Shown: in pieces, positions 45,914 to 54,942 of the stretch
How the letters are laid out: every line of letters begins with the position of its first letter
Position numbering within the stretch: the first letter of the stretch is position 1
Assembly: GCF_012927345.1 (NCBI RefSeq)
Contig: NZ_JABBGJ010000039.1
Location: 45,305-109,304 of the forward strand
Length of the DNA stretch: 64,000 nucleotides
DNA from: Paraburkholderia polaris
GTDB lineage: Bacteria; Pseudomonadota; Gammaproteobacteria; Burkholderiales; Burkholderiaceae
Direction: 5' to 3'
Position numbers and translations under genes: made by a program
Notes under the pieces: model-generated
The model's database searches: none
Seen by the model: the letters and a program-made list of their open reading frames with translations, nothing else
What the model was told of the DNA's origin: nothing

Positions 45914-46369
45914 TCAGCCGCGCGACGAGCCGGCGGACAGCCGGTCGAGCGCGAATTCGAGCGCGTACATGTACCCCTTCCAGCCGAGGCCGCAAATCAC
46001 GCCCTCAGCCTGGTCGGAGAAATACGAGTGATGCCGGAACGGTTCGCGGCGATGTACGTTCGACAGATGAATCTCGACGAACGGGATGCCGACCCCCGCC
46101 AGTGCGTCCCGAATGGCCACGCTGGTGTGCGTGTACGCGGCGGGATTGATCAGTATGAAATCGGTTTTTTCAGTCCGGGCGGATTGGACGCGATCGACCA
46201 GGGCGCCTTCATGATTGCTCTGGAACGACGCGAGTTCGACCCCTGCGTCCGCTGCGCGGTCCGCGAGTGCCTGGTCGATCTGCGGTAGGGTCACGCGACC
46301 GTAGACCTCGGGTTCCCGGGTGCCGAGAAGGTTGAGGTTGGGTCCGTGCAGTACCAGCAGTCGCGTCAT
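45914..46369 (-). CDS. aroQ: 3-dehydroquinate dehydratase, type II
   Basis: 151 residues. Shikimate pathway: dehydrates 3-dehydroquinate. LLVLHGPNLNLLGTREPEVYG carries catalytic Asn/Arg/Tyr; INPAAYTHTSVAIRDAL and VEIHLSNVHRREPFRHHSY supply the rest of the site. Classic aroQ-accB-accC order. Confidence 0.97.
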   Translation of the reverse strand: MTRLLVLHGPNLNLLGTREPEVYGRVTLPQIDQALADRAADAGVELASFQSNHEGALVDRVQSARTEKTDFILINPAAYTHTSVAIRDALAGVGIPFVEIHLSNVHRREPFRHHSYFSDQAEGVICGLGWKGYMYALEFALDRLSAGSSRG

Positions 46370-46563
46370 GGTCGCTTCTTTTTCCGTGGAATTGGGCGCA
46401 CTTTAGCGCTGATTAGAGAAACTTGTCTAGTTTCCTGCGCGTTAGGATTGATCCCGGCGACATTTCGCCGCCTCTCCGGGTGCCCATCTTCTCTCAAATT
46501 TAAGCAAATTGCGCGCAATTTCGCGCCTTTTGCCTCTATCTGATCGTCAAAAGAATGTGAAAT

Positions 46564-47112
46564 TTAGAGCGCGTCGAGCGTCTCTTTGAGCGCTTGCGGG
46601 TCGATTTGCCCTAATTTTGTCGAGCGAATGTTGCCTTTTGCGTCGATTACGACGGTAAAGGGCAGGGCGCCGGCAGTATTGCCGAACGCGCGCGCGAGGT
46701 CGGCGCCGCCGAACCCAGTCACGTAGACCGGGTAGGCGACTTTCACCTTCTGCAGGAACGCCTGAACGTTTTTATCCGAATCGACGCCAAGTCCTACGAA
46801 CTGGATCCCTTTTTTTGCATATTCGCGCTGAAGTTGTGAAAGAGCGGGCATTTCTTCAACGCACGGCCCGCACCACGACGCCCAGAAGTTGACGACGATT
46901 GGGTGACCTTTAAGCAAACTTAGCGATTGCGGCTTGCCCTCGACGTTCGTGACGGGCGCGGTCCAAAGTTGTTCGACCGCGCTTTGTGTGGAACCGGGTT
47001 GCGCCGCATGGGCGACCTCGGGGTCGCCGCTCAGAAAATGACTGGCCAGCACCCCGCCGCCCGCAGCGGCAATTGCGACAAGCGCGCCTGCCAGAATCGT
47101 TCTCGTATTCAT
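46564..47112 (-). CDS. TlpA-like periplasmic thioredoxin/disulfide reductase
   Basis: 182 residues. N-terminal membrane anchor or signal (ILAGALVAIAAAGGGVLA) and a thioredoxin fold with VNFWASWCGPCVEEMPAL. WCGPC is the TlpA/ResA active site, pointing to periplasmic thiol reduction, for example in cytochrome c maturation. Starts 11 nt after the upstream conserved gene, so likely cotranscribed. The exact partner is unknown. Confidence 0.92.
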   Translation of the reverse strand: MNTRTILAGALVAIAAAGGGVLASHFLSGDPEVAHAAQPGSTQSAVEQLWTAPVTNVEGKPQSLSLLKGHPIVVNFWASWCGPCVEEMPALSQLQREYAKKGIQFVGLGVDSDKNVQAFLQKVKVAYPVYVTGFGGADLARAFGNTAGALPFTVVIDAKGNIRSTKLGQIDPQALKETLDAL

Positions 47113-47123
47113 TCCAGGTCTGT

Positions 47124-47777
47124 CTAATTAGTTGAAGGGGTGACGTCGCTGCTGTCGAGCAATGCCTGAACCGCCTGCTGATTTGCCCGGGCAGTGCGGC
47201 CGCGCGCGTCGGCCCGTACCGCGCCGCGCAAGTCGTCTGTTTCGTACAGGGCGACGTGGATACCGGCCGGTTCCGCATCGCGCCCTTCGTTCGTGGGGCG
47301 CCAGAGGAAGCTCAGCGTCTCGACGTAGCCGCGGCCGGCAAAATGCCGCGTCTCCGAAACGTCGTACTGGATGTTGGCGTTCAGAAAGTAGATCGCGACT
47401 TCTTTCGGGTTGTCGCAGAACACCTGAAGGTGAATATCCGAGTGTTCGCCGGCTGTGCCGCCGAGCACCGCACCGGTCAGATACGGGTTGAACGGCGCGA
47501 GCCGCTCCATCCAGTCGATCGCAATGCGACGCAGCCGCCGCAACAGCGCCGGCTGGCTGTCACCCTGGAAAAGCGATTGATATTCACGAATTTCTTCTTC
47601 GATCTGGTCGTTATCCGGCAGCCATTCGCCGGCAACACGGCTCTCGCCGACTACCTGCCGCGCCGCTTTACGCTTGGCCGTTGCGTAGTCCAGACCGTCT
47701 TCAGCGATCATCCGGGCAGCTGCGATGGCGATTTCCTCGCGCACGCGCTGCGGATCGAAATGTGATTTGCGAACCAT
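47124..47777 (-). CDS. Conserved protein, possible degenerate nucleotidyltransferase fold
   Basis: 217 residues, no confident family. The N-terminal helical part reads AARMIAEDGLDYATAKRKAAR. The middle segment GAVLGGTAGEHSDIHL recalls the GSx(A/G)RG..SDxDL motif of minimal nucleotidyltransferases, with changes at the first residues, and is followed by VFCDNPKEVAIYFLN. The function is not known; the motif is only suggestive. It is divergent from mpl, with a small inverted repeat TCAATC...GATTGA (47781-47800) right before its ATG, and is cotranscribed with the TlpA-like gene. Confidence 0.7.
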   Translation of the reverse strand: MVRKSHFDPQRVREEIAIAAARMIAEDGLDYATAKRKAARQVVGESRVAGEWLPDNDQIEEEIREYQSLFQGDSQPALLRRLRRIAIDWMERLAPFNPYLTGAVLGGTAGEHSDIHLQVFCDNPKEVAIYFLNANIQYDVSETRHFAGRGYVETLSFLWRPTNEGRDAEPAGIHVALYETDDLRGAVRADARGRTARANQQAVQALLDSSDVTPSTN

Positions 47778-47991
47778 CTCTCAATCATACTAGAGATTGA
47801 TGACAGCCCTTTCGGGGCGGTACGCGCCGGGCGCTTTACGTGGGCGGGGCGGGCGGCCACCAGGGCGCCCCCGTTCATAGGGCGATTCAGAGGCGTCGGT
47901 TACAATAGCGTCCTTTGCAGGCGGTCGTTTCGGCCGCTCTTCTGCGCTCCCATCTCTCGCAAAAAATACGCCCGCGCGGCACGACAGGCTT

Positions 47992-49386
47992 ATGCACATC
48001 CACATCCTCGGTATCTGCGGCACGTTCATGGGCGGACTCGCGGTCCTCGCGCGCGGCGCGGGTCACACCGTGACGGGCTGCGACGCCGGCGTCTATCCGC
48101 CGATGAGCACGCAGCTCGAGGCGCAAGGCATTCGTCTGATTGAAGGTTATGACGCTGAGCAGTTGAACGGTCTCAACGCCGACCTGTTCGTGATCGGCAA
48201 TGTGGTCTCGCGCGGCAACCCGCTGATGGAAGCCATCCTCGATCGCGGCCTGCCTTACGTCTCCGGTCCGCAGTGGCTCGGCGAGCATGTGCTGAACGGA
48301 AAGTGGGTGCTGGCGGTGGCCGGCACGCACGGCAAGACCACCACCAGTTCGATGCTGACGTGGCTGCTCGAAGACGCGGGTCTCAATCCGGGCTTCCTGA
48401 TCGGCGGCGTGCCGCTGAATTTCGGCGTGTCGGCGCGGCTGACCGATTCCAGCTTCTTCGTGATCGAAGCCGACGAGTACGACACCGCCTTCTTCGACAA
48501 GCGTTCCAAGTTCGTTCACTACCGGCCCAAAACCGCGGTCCTGAACAACCTGGAGTTCGATCACGCCGATATTTTCCCGGATCTGGCGGCGATCGAGACA
48601 CAGTTCCACCATCTGATCCGCACGGTGCCGGGCATTGGCCGCATCGTCACGAACGGTCGCGAAGACGCGCTGGAGCGCGTGCTGACGCGCGGTTGCTGGA
48701 GCGAAGTCGAGCGCTTCGGCGTGCAAGGCGGCTGGGAAACCTTGCCGGCGGAAGACGGCGTGCCGGTCGACGAGCGTTTCGCCGTCTATCACAACAGTGA
48801 GCGCGTCGGAGTGGTCGATTGGCAAGTGCAGGGCGAGCACAACCGCATGAACGCGCTTGCCGCGATCGCCGCCGCGCGCCATGTCGGCGTGCCGCCGGCG
48901 CAAGCCGCGAAGTCGCTGGCGAGTTTCCGGAATGTGAAGCGCCGCATGGAAGTGCGCGGCAGCGTCGACGGCGTGACCGTCTACGACGATTTCGCCCATC
49001 ACCCCACGGCGATCGAGACCACGGTGGCCGGGCTGCGTGCGCGCGTCGGCCACGACAACACGCGAATCCTGGCCGTGCTGGAGCCGCGCTCGAACACCAT
49101 GAAGCTCGGCGTGATGAAAGCGCAACTGCCGGCAAGTCTGGCCGACGCCGACCTGGTGTTCGGCTACGGCGCGCCCGCTGGCCGCGACGCGCTCGGCTGG
49201 AATCTCGGCGAAGCGCTCGCGCCGCTCGGCGGCAAAGCGCAGGCTTTCGACAATCTCGACGCGCTGGTCAAAGCGGTGGTTCACGCAGCGCGCCCCGGCG
49301 ACCAGATTCTGGTGATGAGCAACGGCGGCTTCGGCGGCGTGCATCAGAAGCTGCTCGACGCACTTTCCGTGAGAGGCACTTCGTGA
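47992..49386 (+). CDS. mpl: UDP-MurNAc:L-Ala-gamma-D-Glu-meso-DAP ligase (Mpl)
   Basis: 464 residues. Re-attaches recycled murein tripeptide to UDP-MurNAc. Mur-ligase signature AGTHGKTTTSSMLTWLL; GGVPLNFGVSARL and EADEYDTAFFDKRSKFVHY distinguish Mpl from MurC. Works in the same recycling route as AmpD at 32 kb. The downstream esterase start overlaps its stop (GTGA). Confidence 0.96.
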   Translation: MHIHILGICGTFMGGLAVLARGAGHTVTGCDAGVYPPMSTQLEAQGIRLIEGYDAEQLNGLNADLFVIGNVVSRGNPLMEAILDRGLPYVSGPQWLGEHVLNGKWVLAVAGTHGKTTTSSMLTWLLEDAGLNPGFLIGGVPLNFGVSARLTDSSFFVIEADEYDTAFFDKRSKFVHYRPKTAVLNNLEFDHADIFPDLAAIETQFHHLIRTVPGIGRIVTNGREDALERVLTRGCWSEVERFGVQGGWETLPAEDGVPVDERFAVYHNSERVGVVDWQVQGEHNRMNALAAIAAARHVGVPPAQAAKSLASFRNVKRRMEVRGSVDGVTVYDDFAHHPTAIETTVAGLRARVGHDNTRILAVLEPRSNTMKLGVMKAQLPASLADADLVFGYGAPAGRDALGWNLGEALAPLGGKAQAFDNLDALVKAVVHAARPGDQILVMSNGGFGGVHQKLLDALSVRGTS

Positions 49387-49985
49387 TCCTTTATCTGCAC
49401 GGTTTCCGCTCGTCGCCTAATTCGTTCAAGGCGCGCGTGCTGGCGGCGCGCCTCGTCGAACTCGGCCGCAGCGACGAATGGTGCTGCCCGATGCTGCCGG
49501 TCTCGCCGTTCGAGACCGTGGCGCTTGCCGAATCGCTGGTGGCGGCCGCGCAACCGGAAAATGTCACGGTGATCGGCAGTTCGCTGGGCGGTTACTTCGC
49601 CACGCATCTCGCCGAGAAGCACGGCTGGCCTGCGGTGCTGCTGAACCCCGCGGTGGTTCCGCAGCGCGATCTGAGTGCCTACCTCGGCGAGCTGCCGTTG
49701 TGGCACGGCGGCGGCAGCATCACGGTCGAGCCGCATCATCTGGACGAGCTGCGCGCGCTTAGCGTCGCGGCGATCACGCGGCCCGAGCGCTATTATTTGA
49801 TAGCCGCCACTGGCGACGAAGTGCTCGATTACCGCGAAATGCTTGCGCACTATCCGGGCGCGCGCACTACGCTGATCGAAGGGAGTGACCACGCGATCAG
49901 CGAATTCGAGCAATACGTCGACGATGTGCTGGCCTTTTGCGATGCCGAGGACGTCGAGCCGCCGGCGCCGCGCGAAGCGGCCTGA
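49383..49985 (+). CDS. YqiA/YcfP-type alpha/beta-hydrolase
   Basis: 200 residues from GTG 49383 overlapping the mpl stop. ILYLHGFRSSPNSFKARVLA opens the fold; catalytic triad candidates are Ser in GSSLGGYFA, Asp in ATGDEVLDY and His in GSDHAIS. Resembles E. coli YqiA esterase. Natural substrate unknown. Confidence 0.9.
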   Translation: MILYLHGFRSSPNSFKARVLAARLVELGRSDEWCCPMLPVSPFETVALAESLVAAAQPENVTVIGSSLGGYFATHLAEKHGWPAVLLNPAVVPQRDLSAYLGELPLWHGGGSITVEPHHLDELRALSVAAITRPERYYLIAATGDEVLDYREMLAHYPGARTTLIEGSDHAISEFEQYVDDVLAFCDAEDVEPPAPREAA

Positions 49986-50162
49986 CAGTGTCGACGATCC
50001 AGCAGCGAGGCCGTTGCGGATCACCAGATTCATGCCGCCGGCGTGCGCGTATCGCGCCGCGGATCCACTACCACGAACACGTTGCCGTGCCGCGCACGCA
50101 GTGACCGATAGCTGAACCCAATCGGGCGCGCCGGCAGATGCAAGTCAGAACGAGAGTATTGA

Positions 50163-52277
50163 GTGAACGTTTTCTTCGAGGAATCGGGCAGTTTCAAGGC
50201 GGGCAGCGTGCTGTCGCGCCAGGGCGATGCTTTTCAGGTCGAGTTGCCGGGCGGCCGGCGCGCCAAGGTGCGCGCGAAAGACGTGCTGATCGAATTCGAA
50301 AAGCCGACCGCCGGCGAGTTGATGCAGCAGGCGGAGGCCGCCGCGCAGGACATCGATCTCGACTTCCTGTGGGAATGCGCGCCGGATGACGAATTCCCGT
50401 TTGCCACGCTGGGCGCCGAGTACTTCGGCGAAGCGTTCGGCTCCATCGAGCGCGCGGCGCTGGTGTTGCGCATGCACGGCGCGCCGGTGTACTTCCGCCG
50501 CAAGGGCCGCGGCATGTATCAGCGCGCGCCGCAGGAGCAGCTCAAGATGGCGCTTGCCGGGCTGGAGCGCAAACGTCAGCAGGCGCTGGTGCAGGCCGGC
50601 TATGAAGAGGAACTGAAGGCAGGCCGTCTGCCGGAAGGCTTCAGCGGCAGCAAGGCGCTGGCTTTGCTAACCAAGCCGGACAAGAACACGATTGAATACA
50701 AGGCGCTCGAAGGCGCGGCAGCGGCGCGCGGCATTTCGCAGGCGCGGCTGATGCTCGAATGCGGCGGTATTGCGTCGGCCCGCGCGTTGCACGAGGCGAA
50801 ATTCCTCTCCGAGTTTTTCCCGCACGGCACCGGCTTTCCGCCGGTCACGGTCGGCGCGTTGCCGGAGGATCTGCCGGAAGCCAATGTGCAGGCGTTCTCG
50901 ATCGACGACATCACCACCACTGAAATCGACGATGCGTTCTCCGTCGAGCATCTGGCCGACGGCCGCGTGCGGATCGGCGTGCACATCGCCGCGCCGGCGC
51001 TCGGCATCGCGCGTGGCGACGATGTCGATGCGATCGCGCGCACGCGTTTGTCCACCGTGTATATGCCGGGCGACAAGATCACGATGCTGCCCGATAGCGT
51101 CGTCGAAGCGTTCACGCTGGCTGAAGGCGGCTTGCGGCCGGCGTTGTCGCTGTATGTGATCATCAATCGCGAGACGCAGGAAATCGTGGCGAGCGAAACG
51201 CGCGCCGAGCGCGTATTCGTGAAGAACAATCTGCGCCACAACACGCTGGACGAGCTGGTCACCGAAGAGGCGCTTGCCGCCGGCACCGGCGATTATCCGC
51301 ACAAGGAAGACATCGCCGTGCTGTGGCCGTTCGCGCAGGCGCTGTTCGAAAAGCGTCAGACTGCGCGCGCCGGTTACGGCCTGCGGCGCGAAGTGCAGCG
51401 CAACACTGATTTCAATTTCTATGTCGAAGGCGAGCACATTACGATCACGCCGCGTCGACGTGGGTCGCCGCTCGACACGATCGTCGCGGAGCTCGCGATT
51501 CTCGCCAACTCGTCGTGGGGTGCGTTCCTGCACGATCACGGCGTGCCGGGCATCTATCGCACGCAACGCGCGTTCGGCGCGCCGACCGGCCCGAAGCGCA
51601 CCCGCATGCAAACCAACGCAGCGCCGCACGAAGGCCTCGGCGTCACGCAATACGCGTGGAGCACGTCGCCGCTGCGCCGCTACGTCGACCTGGTGAACCA
51701 GTGGCAGTTGCTCGCCTGCGTGCAGCATGGCGTCACCGCAAAACTGGCCGCGCCGTTCAAGCCGAAGGACGCCGATCTGTTCGCCGTCGTGCAAGGTTTC
51801 GACGACACCTACACCGCGTATGCCGATCACCAGCGCCGCATGGAGTATTTCTGGTGCCTGCGGTGGTTGAAGCAGGAGAATCGGAAGCAGGTGGTGGCGT
51901 CGGTGGTGAAGGGCGATCTCGTGCGCCTCGAAGAGATTCCGTTGCTGCTGCACGTGCCGGGCCTCGGCGTGCACGCACGCGGTACGCGCTTGCAGATGGA
52001 AGTGATGTCGCTCGACGAGCTGACCGTCGAAGCGTCCGTGCGTCTGTTGCATGTGCTCGACGCGCCGACCGTGACGAGCGGCAGCGAGGCTGAAGAAGCC
52101 GACGAGGGCGAAGAGGAAATCATCGACGTGGCGGAGGAAAGCGCCGAAGGCGAAGCCGAGGCGCAAGCCGAAGCCGATCTCGACGGCGGGGCGGTTGGAC
52201 AGAGCGACGCCGAAAATGGCGCGGGTGCCAGCGATGCGTCAGCCGATCAGCAGCACGTGGCGGAGCCAGGACGATGA
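50163..52277 (+). CDS. rnb: RNase II-family exoribonuclease (RNB domain)
   Basis: 704 residues, starting at GTG 50163 with GAGAG upstream. 3'-5' degradation of RNA. The RNB core includes FSIDDITTTEIDDAFSVEHL with catalytic Asp cluster, VHIAAPALGIARGDDVD, TVYMPGDKITMLP and SPLRRYVDLVNQWQL. The C-terminal ~70 residues are a highly acidic tail. No clear separate S1 domain was recognised. The stop overlaps the aroE start. Confidence 0.93.
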   Translation: MNVFFEESGSFKAGSVLSRQGDAFQVELPGGRRAKVRAKDVLIEFEKPTAGELMQQAEAAAQDIDLDFLWECAPDDEFPFATLGAEYFGEAFGSIERAALVLRMHGAPVYFRRKGRGMYQRAPQEQLKMALAGLERKRQQALVQAGYEEELKAGRLPEGFSGSKALALLTKPDKNTIEYKALEGAAAARGISQARLMLECGGIASARALHEAKFLSEFFPHGTGFPPVTVGALPEDLPEANVQAFSIDDITTTEIDDAFSVEHLADGRVRIGVHIAAPALGIARGDDVDAIARTRLSTVYMPGDKITMLPDSVVEAFTLAEGGLRPALSLYVIINRETQEIVASETRAERVFVKNNLRHNTLDELVTEEALAAGTGDYPHKEDIAVLWPFAQALFEKRQTARAGYGLRREVQRNTDFNFYVEGEHITITPRRRGSPLDTIVAELAILANSSWGAFLHDHGVPGIYRTQRAFGAPTGPKRTRMQTNAAPHEGLGVTQYAWSTSPLRRYVDLVNQWQLLACVQHGVTAKLAAPFKPKDADLFAVVQGFDDTYTAYADHQRRMEYFWCLRWLKQENRKQVVASVVKGDLVRLEEIPLLLHVPGLGVHARGTRLQMEVMSLDELTVEASVRLLHVLDAPTVTSGSEAEEADEGEEEIIDVAEESAEGEAEAQAEADLDGGAVGQSDAENGAGASDASADQQHVAEPGR

Positions 52278-53137
52278 GCGCTAACGAATCACGCGACCGC
52301 TACGCGGTGATCGGAAACCCAGTCGGTCATAGCAAATCGCCGTTCATTCATGGCCGCTTTGCCGCGCAGACCGACGAGCCGATCGAGTACGGTCACTTGC
52401 TGGCACCAGTCGATTCATTCGTTCCGCACGTGCGCGCTTTTATCGAAGCGGGCGGACGCGGCATGAACGTCACCGTGCCGTTCAAACTCGACGCACACGC
52501 ATTCGCTAACACGCTGTCGCCGCGCGCGGCGGCAGCGGGCGCGGTGAACACGCTGCGGTTCGACGCGAACGGTGTCTACGGCGACAACACGGACGGCTTC
52601 GGCCTCGTGCGTGACATCGAGGTGAATCTCGGTGTGCCCTTGAAGGGCGCGCGAATTTTGCTGCTCGGCGCCGGCGGTGCCGCGCGAGGCGTCGTGCTGC
52701 CGATGCTGGACCGCGGGCCGCATACGCTGACGATCGTCAACCGCACCGCGGCGAAGGCCGAAGCGTTGGTCGAGCAGTTCGCCCATGCTGCACGCGACGC
52801 CGCTTGCCGTCTGAGCGGCGGCAGCGCGCGAGCGATCGAAGCGGGCGCATACGACGTGATCGTCAACGCAACGGCCGGCAGTCTGGACGCTGCGTTGCCC
52901 GAGTGCGACGACCGCGCGTTCGGTAGCGGCACGCTCGCTTACGACATGATGTACGGCGCGCATCCGACGGTGTTCATGGAACACGCGCAGAAGCTCGGTG
53001 CGCGTGGTGCCGATGGGCTTGGCATGCTGGTCGAGCAGGCGGCTGAATCGTTTTACGTCTGGCGTGGCGTGCGGCCTGATGGCGCTCCGGTGCTGGCTGA
53101 ATTGCGAGCGCTGTTGACGGCGCCGTCGCACGCTTAG
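52274..53137 (+). CDS. aroE: Shikimate dehydrogenase (NADP+)
   Basis: 287 residues, ATGA overlap with the RNase gene. Reduces 3-dehydroshikimate to shikimate. YAVIGNPVGHSKSPFIH, NVTVPFKLDAH, GDNTDGFGLV and GAGGAARGVVLPML are family signatures. mtgA follows 57 nt downstream. Confidence 0.97.
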   Translation: MSANESRDRYAVIGNPVGHSKSPFIHGRFAAQTDEPIEYGHLLAPVDSFVPHVRAFIEAGGRGMNVTVPFKLDAHAFANTLSPRAAAAGAVNTLRFDANGVYGDNTDGFGLVRDIEVNLGVPLKGARILLLGAGGAARGVVLPMLDRGPHTLTIVNRTAAKAEALVEQFAHAARDAACRLSGGSARAIEAGAYDVIVNATAGSLDAALPECDDRAFGSGTLAYDMMYGAHPTVFMEHAQKLGARGADGLGMLVEQAAESFYVWRGVRPDGAPVLAELRALLTAPSHA

Positions 53138-53194
53138 ATTGCCGTTTGACTCTCCAGCACACGCCGAATTACCAACTCGAGGACTCCAGGCACG

Positions 53195-53917
53195 ATGACA
53201 GCAACGCGGCGCGCGAGCAGGCCAGGTCCGGTGCGATGGATGTTTTATCTGGGCGCAGTGGTGGCGATCGCGTGGCTTGCGACGCAGGCGTTTTACTTCG
53301 CGCAAATCGCGGTGTGGAATTACGTAAATCCTCAGTCGACAGCTTTCATGCGCTCGGATGCGTGGCGGTTGTCGGAGGATCGGCCTGATCTTTCGGTGCA
53401 GCATACGTGGGTGCCGTATGAGCAGATTTCGCACAATCTGAAGCGCGCGATTATCGCCTCCGAAGACGCGAATTTCGTGAATAACAATGGCTACGAGACG
53501 GACGCGATTTTGCAGGCGTGGGAGCGCAATAAGGCCAAGGGCAAGATTGTGCGCGGCGGGTCGACGATTACTCAGCAGTTGGCGCGGAATCTGTTTTTGT
53601 CGCGGGAGAAGAGTTATATCCGCAAGGGGCAGGAGCTGATCATTACGTGGATGCTCGAGACCCTGATGGATAAGCAGCGGATCTTTGAGATTTATCTCAA
53701 CTCCGTTGAGTGGGGGAATGGAGTTTATGGCGCTGAGGCGGCCGCGCATTATTACTACAAGACTTCTGCCGCGAAGTTGACTGCTGGGCAGTCGGCCCGT
53801 CTGGCGGTGATGCTGCCGCAGCCTAAGTATTTTGATGAGCACCGAGGCTCAGGGTATCTGGCTCAACGTTCGCGCGTAATTGCGCGGCGGATGGGAGCTG
53901 CTGAGTTGCCGGATTAA
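53195..53917 (+). CDS. mtgA: Monofunctional peptidoglycan glycosyltransferase
   Basis: 240 residues. One N-terminal transmembrane helix (VRWMFYLGAVVAIAWLATQAFYF), then a GT51 domain: IIASEDANFVNNNGYE with the catalytic Glu, RGGSTITQQLARNLFLSREKSYIRKGQE, YLNSVEWGNGVYGAEAAA. Polymerises lipid II glycan strands in the periplasm. Last conserved gene before the AT-rich island. Confidence 0.95.
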   Translation: MTATRRASRPGPVRWMFYLGAVVAIAWLATQAFYFAQIAVWNYVNPQSTAFMRSDAWRLSEDRPDLSVQHTWVPYEQISHNLKRAIIASEDANFVNNNGYETDAILQAWERNKAKGKIVRGGSTITQQLARNLFLSREKSYIRKGQELIITWMLETLMDKQRIFEIYLNSVEWGNGVYGAEAAAHYYYKTSAAKLTAGQSARLAVMLPQPKYFDEHRGSGYLAQRSRVIARRMGAAELPD

Positions 53918-54942
53918 GGATTTGACCTTTGGTGGTGGCACGGGCCTACCGTCCCACACCCGGGAGCCTTGACCGGGTTGGACCACCTTCCGTTGCGGCC
54001 GGACTTCGGCGCGCAACAGCCATTGCACGATAGCCCGTACCTGCCGCCCTTCGCTGGAAGTGCCGCCCGACGACGTGCGCACCGGTCATCCTGAGCGCCT
54101 TATGCCTTGGGCGCGCCAACGCCGGCCGCGTCTAGCGCGCTCGCGTCAGGCTGGAGCGGGCGCGTATCGTTTCGGTTCATGGATGCGATTGGCTCGTGAA
54201 TACCTGCTTGGACGGGCGTCTCCGCCCATTGCCGTCTGACATTCTCGTCAGTCGGATACATCAGTTGATGCCGAATAAATCCTGTTGCGACATAGACGTC
54301 TTCGGACCTGTCTGCTGAATCGACTTTCGTTAAATGAAAGTGAGTAACAGATAAAACCGTGATTGAGCGCGAAGTGTGCTGCATTTGAGTGCGTTTCAAT
54401 TTGCCGCATAGCTTTCGCTCCGCACGCGCCGTGAGTCGGATTGCCGCGCACTGGCAAATTTAGGAGCTTCAGACTCCGCGACCGCGTAGACTGCAAATGC
54501 AGTACCGTTACGGATGCGTGAGTAAGGACGAAAGTGTTATTTTCATATTTCCATGAATTGAAAAAATTGTGATCGTCGTTTCACTTCATTGGAAAAATTA
54601 CCGTCCTTCGCTCGGTATTCTTCTGGTAACGCATTATAAATGATTAGCGCTGGAAGCGACTCCATTGTCGCGATTAAGAGTTCTCGCTATCGCCAATACG
54701 CGAATTTTTATTCAGGATGAGTTGGCTCTGGTGCATGTTGTTTTCTAAAAAAGTTCAAGGGAATCAAGCGAAAATATTATTGATTTGCGTTCGATAAGCG
54801 CGAAAGCGTATATGGCCCACCTCCATCATTGACAGGCATCGCGGCGGATGCTTGAGGGAGGTTGCGCGCTTGTGAAATGCTTTATCGCGGAAATTGGCGA
54901 TAGGTGCGACTTTTTTAAAAATCACCATGTAAGGGGTTGCAA
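53918..54942. other. Intergenic region entering the AT-rich island
   Basis: About 1 kb without a convincing gene. GC falls sharply from about 54.4 kb. A 99-codon minus-strand frame at 54100-54399 has no recognised family or clear ribosome site and may be a remnant. No integrase, transposase, tRNA or terminal repeat was seen. Confidence 0.5.

Noticed and set aside
47781..47800. TCAATC/GATTGA inverted repeat before the 47.1-kb gene
   Set aside because: Arms are only 6 bp; too weak to claim as an operator without comparative data.
54100..54399. 99-codon minus-strand frame after mtgA
   Set aside because: No family, no clear ribosome site; may be a decayed gene end but cannot be supported.
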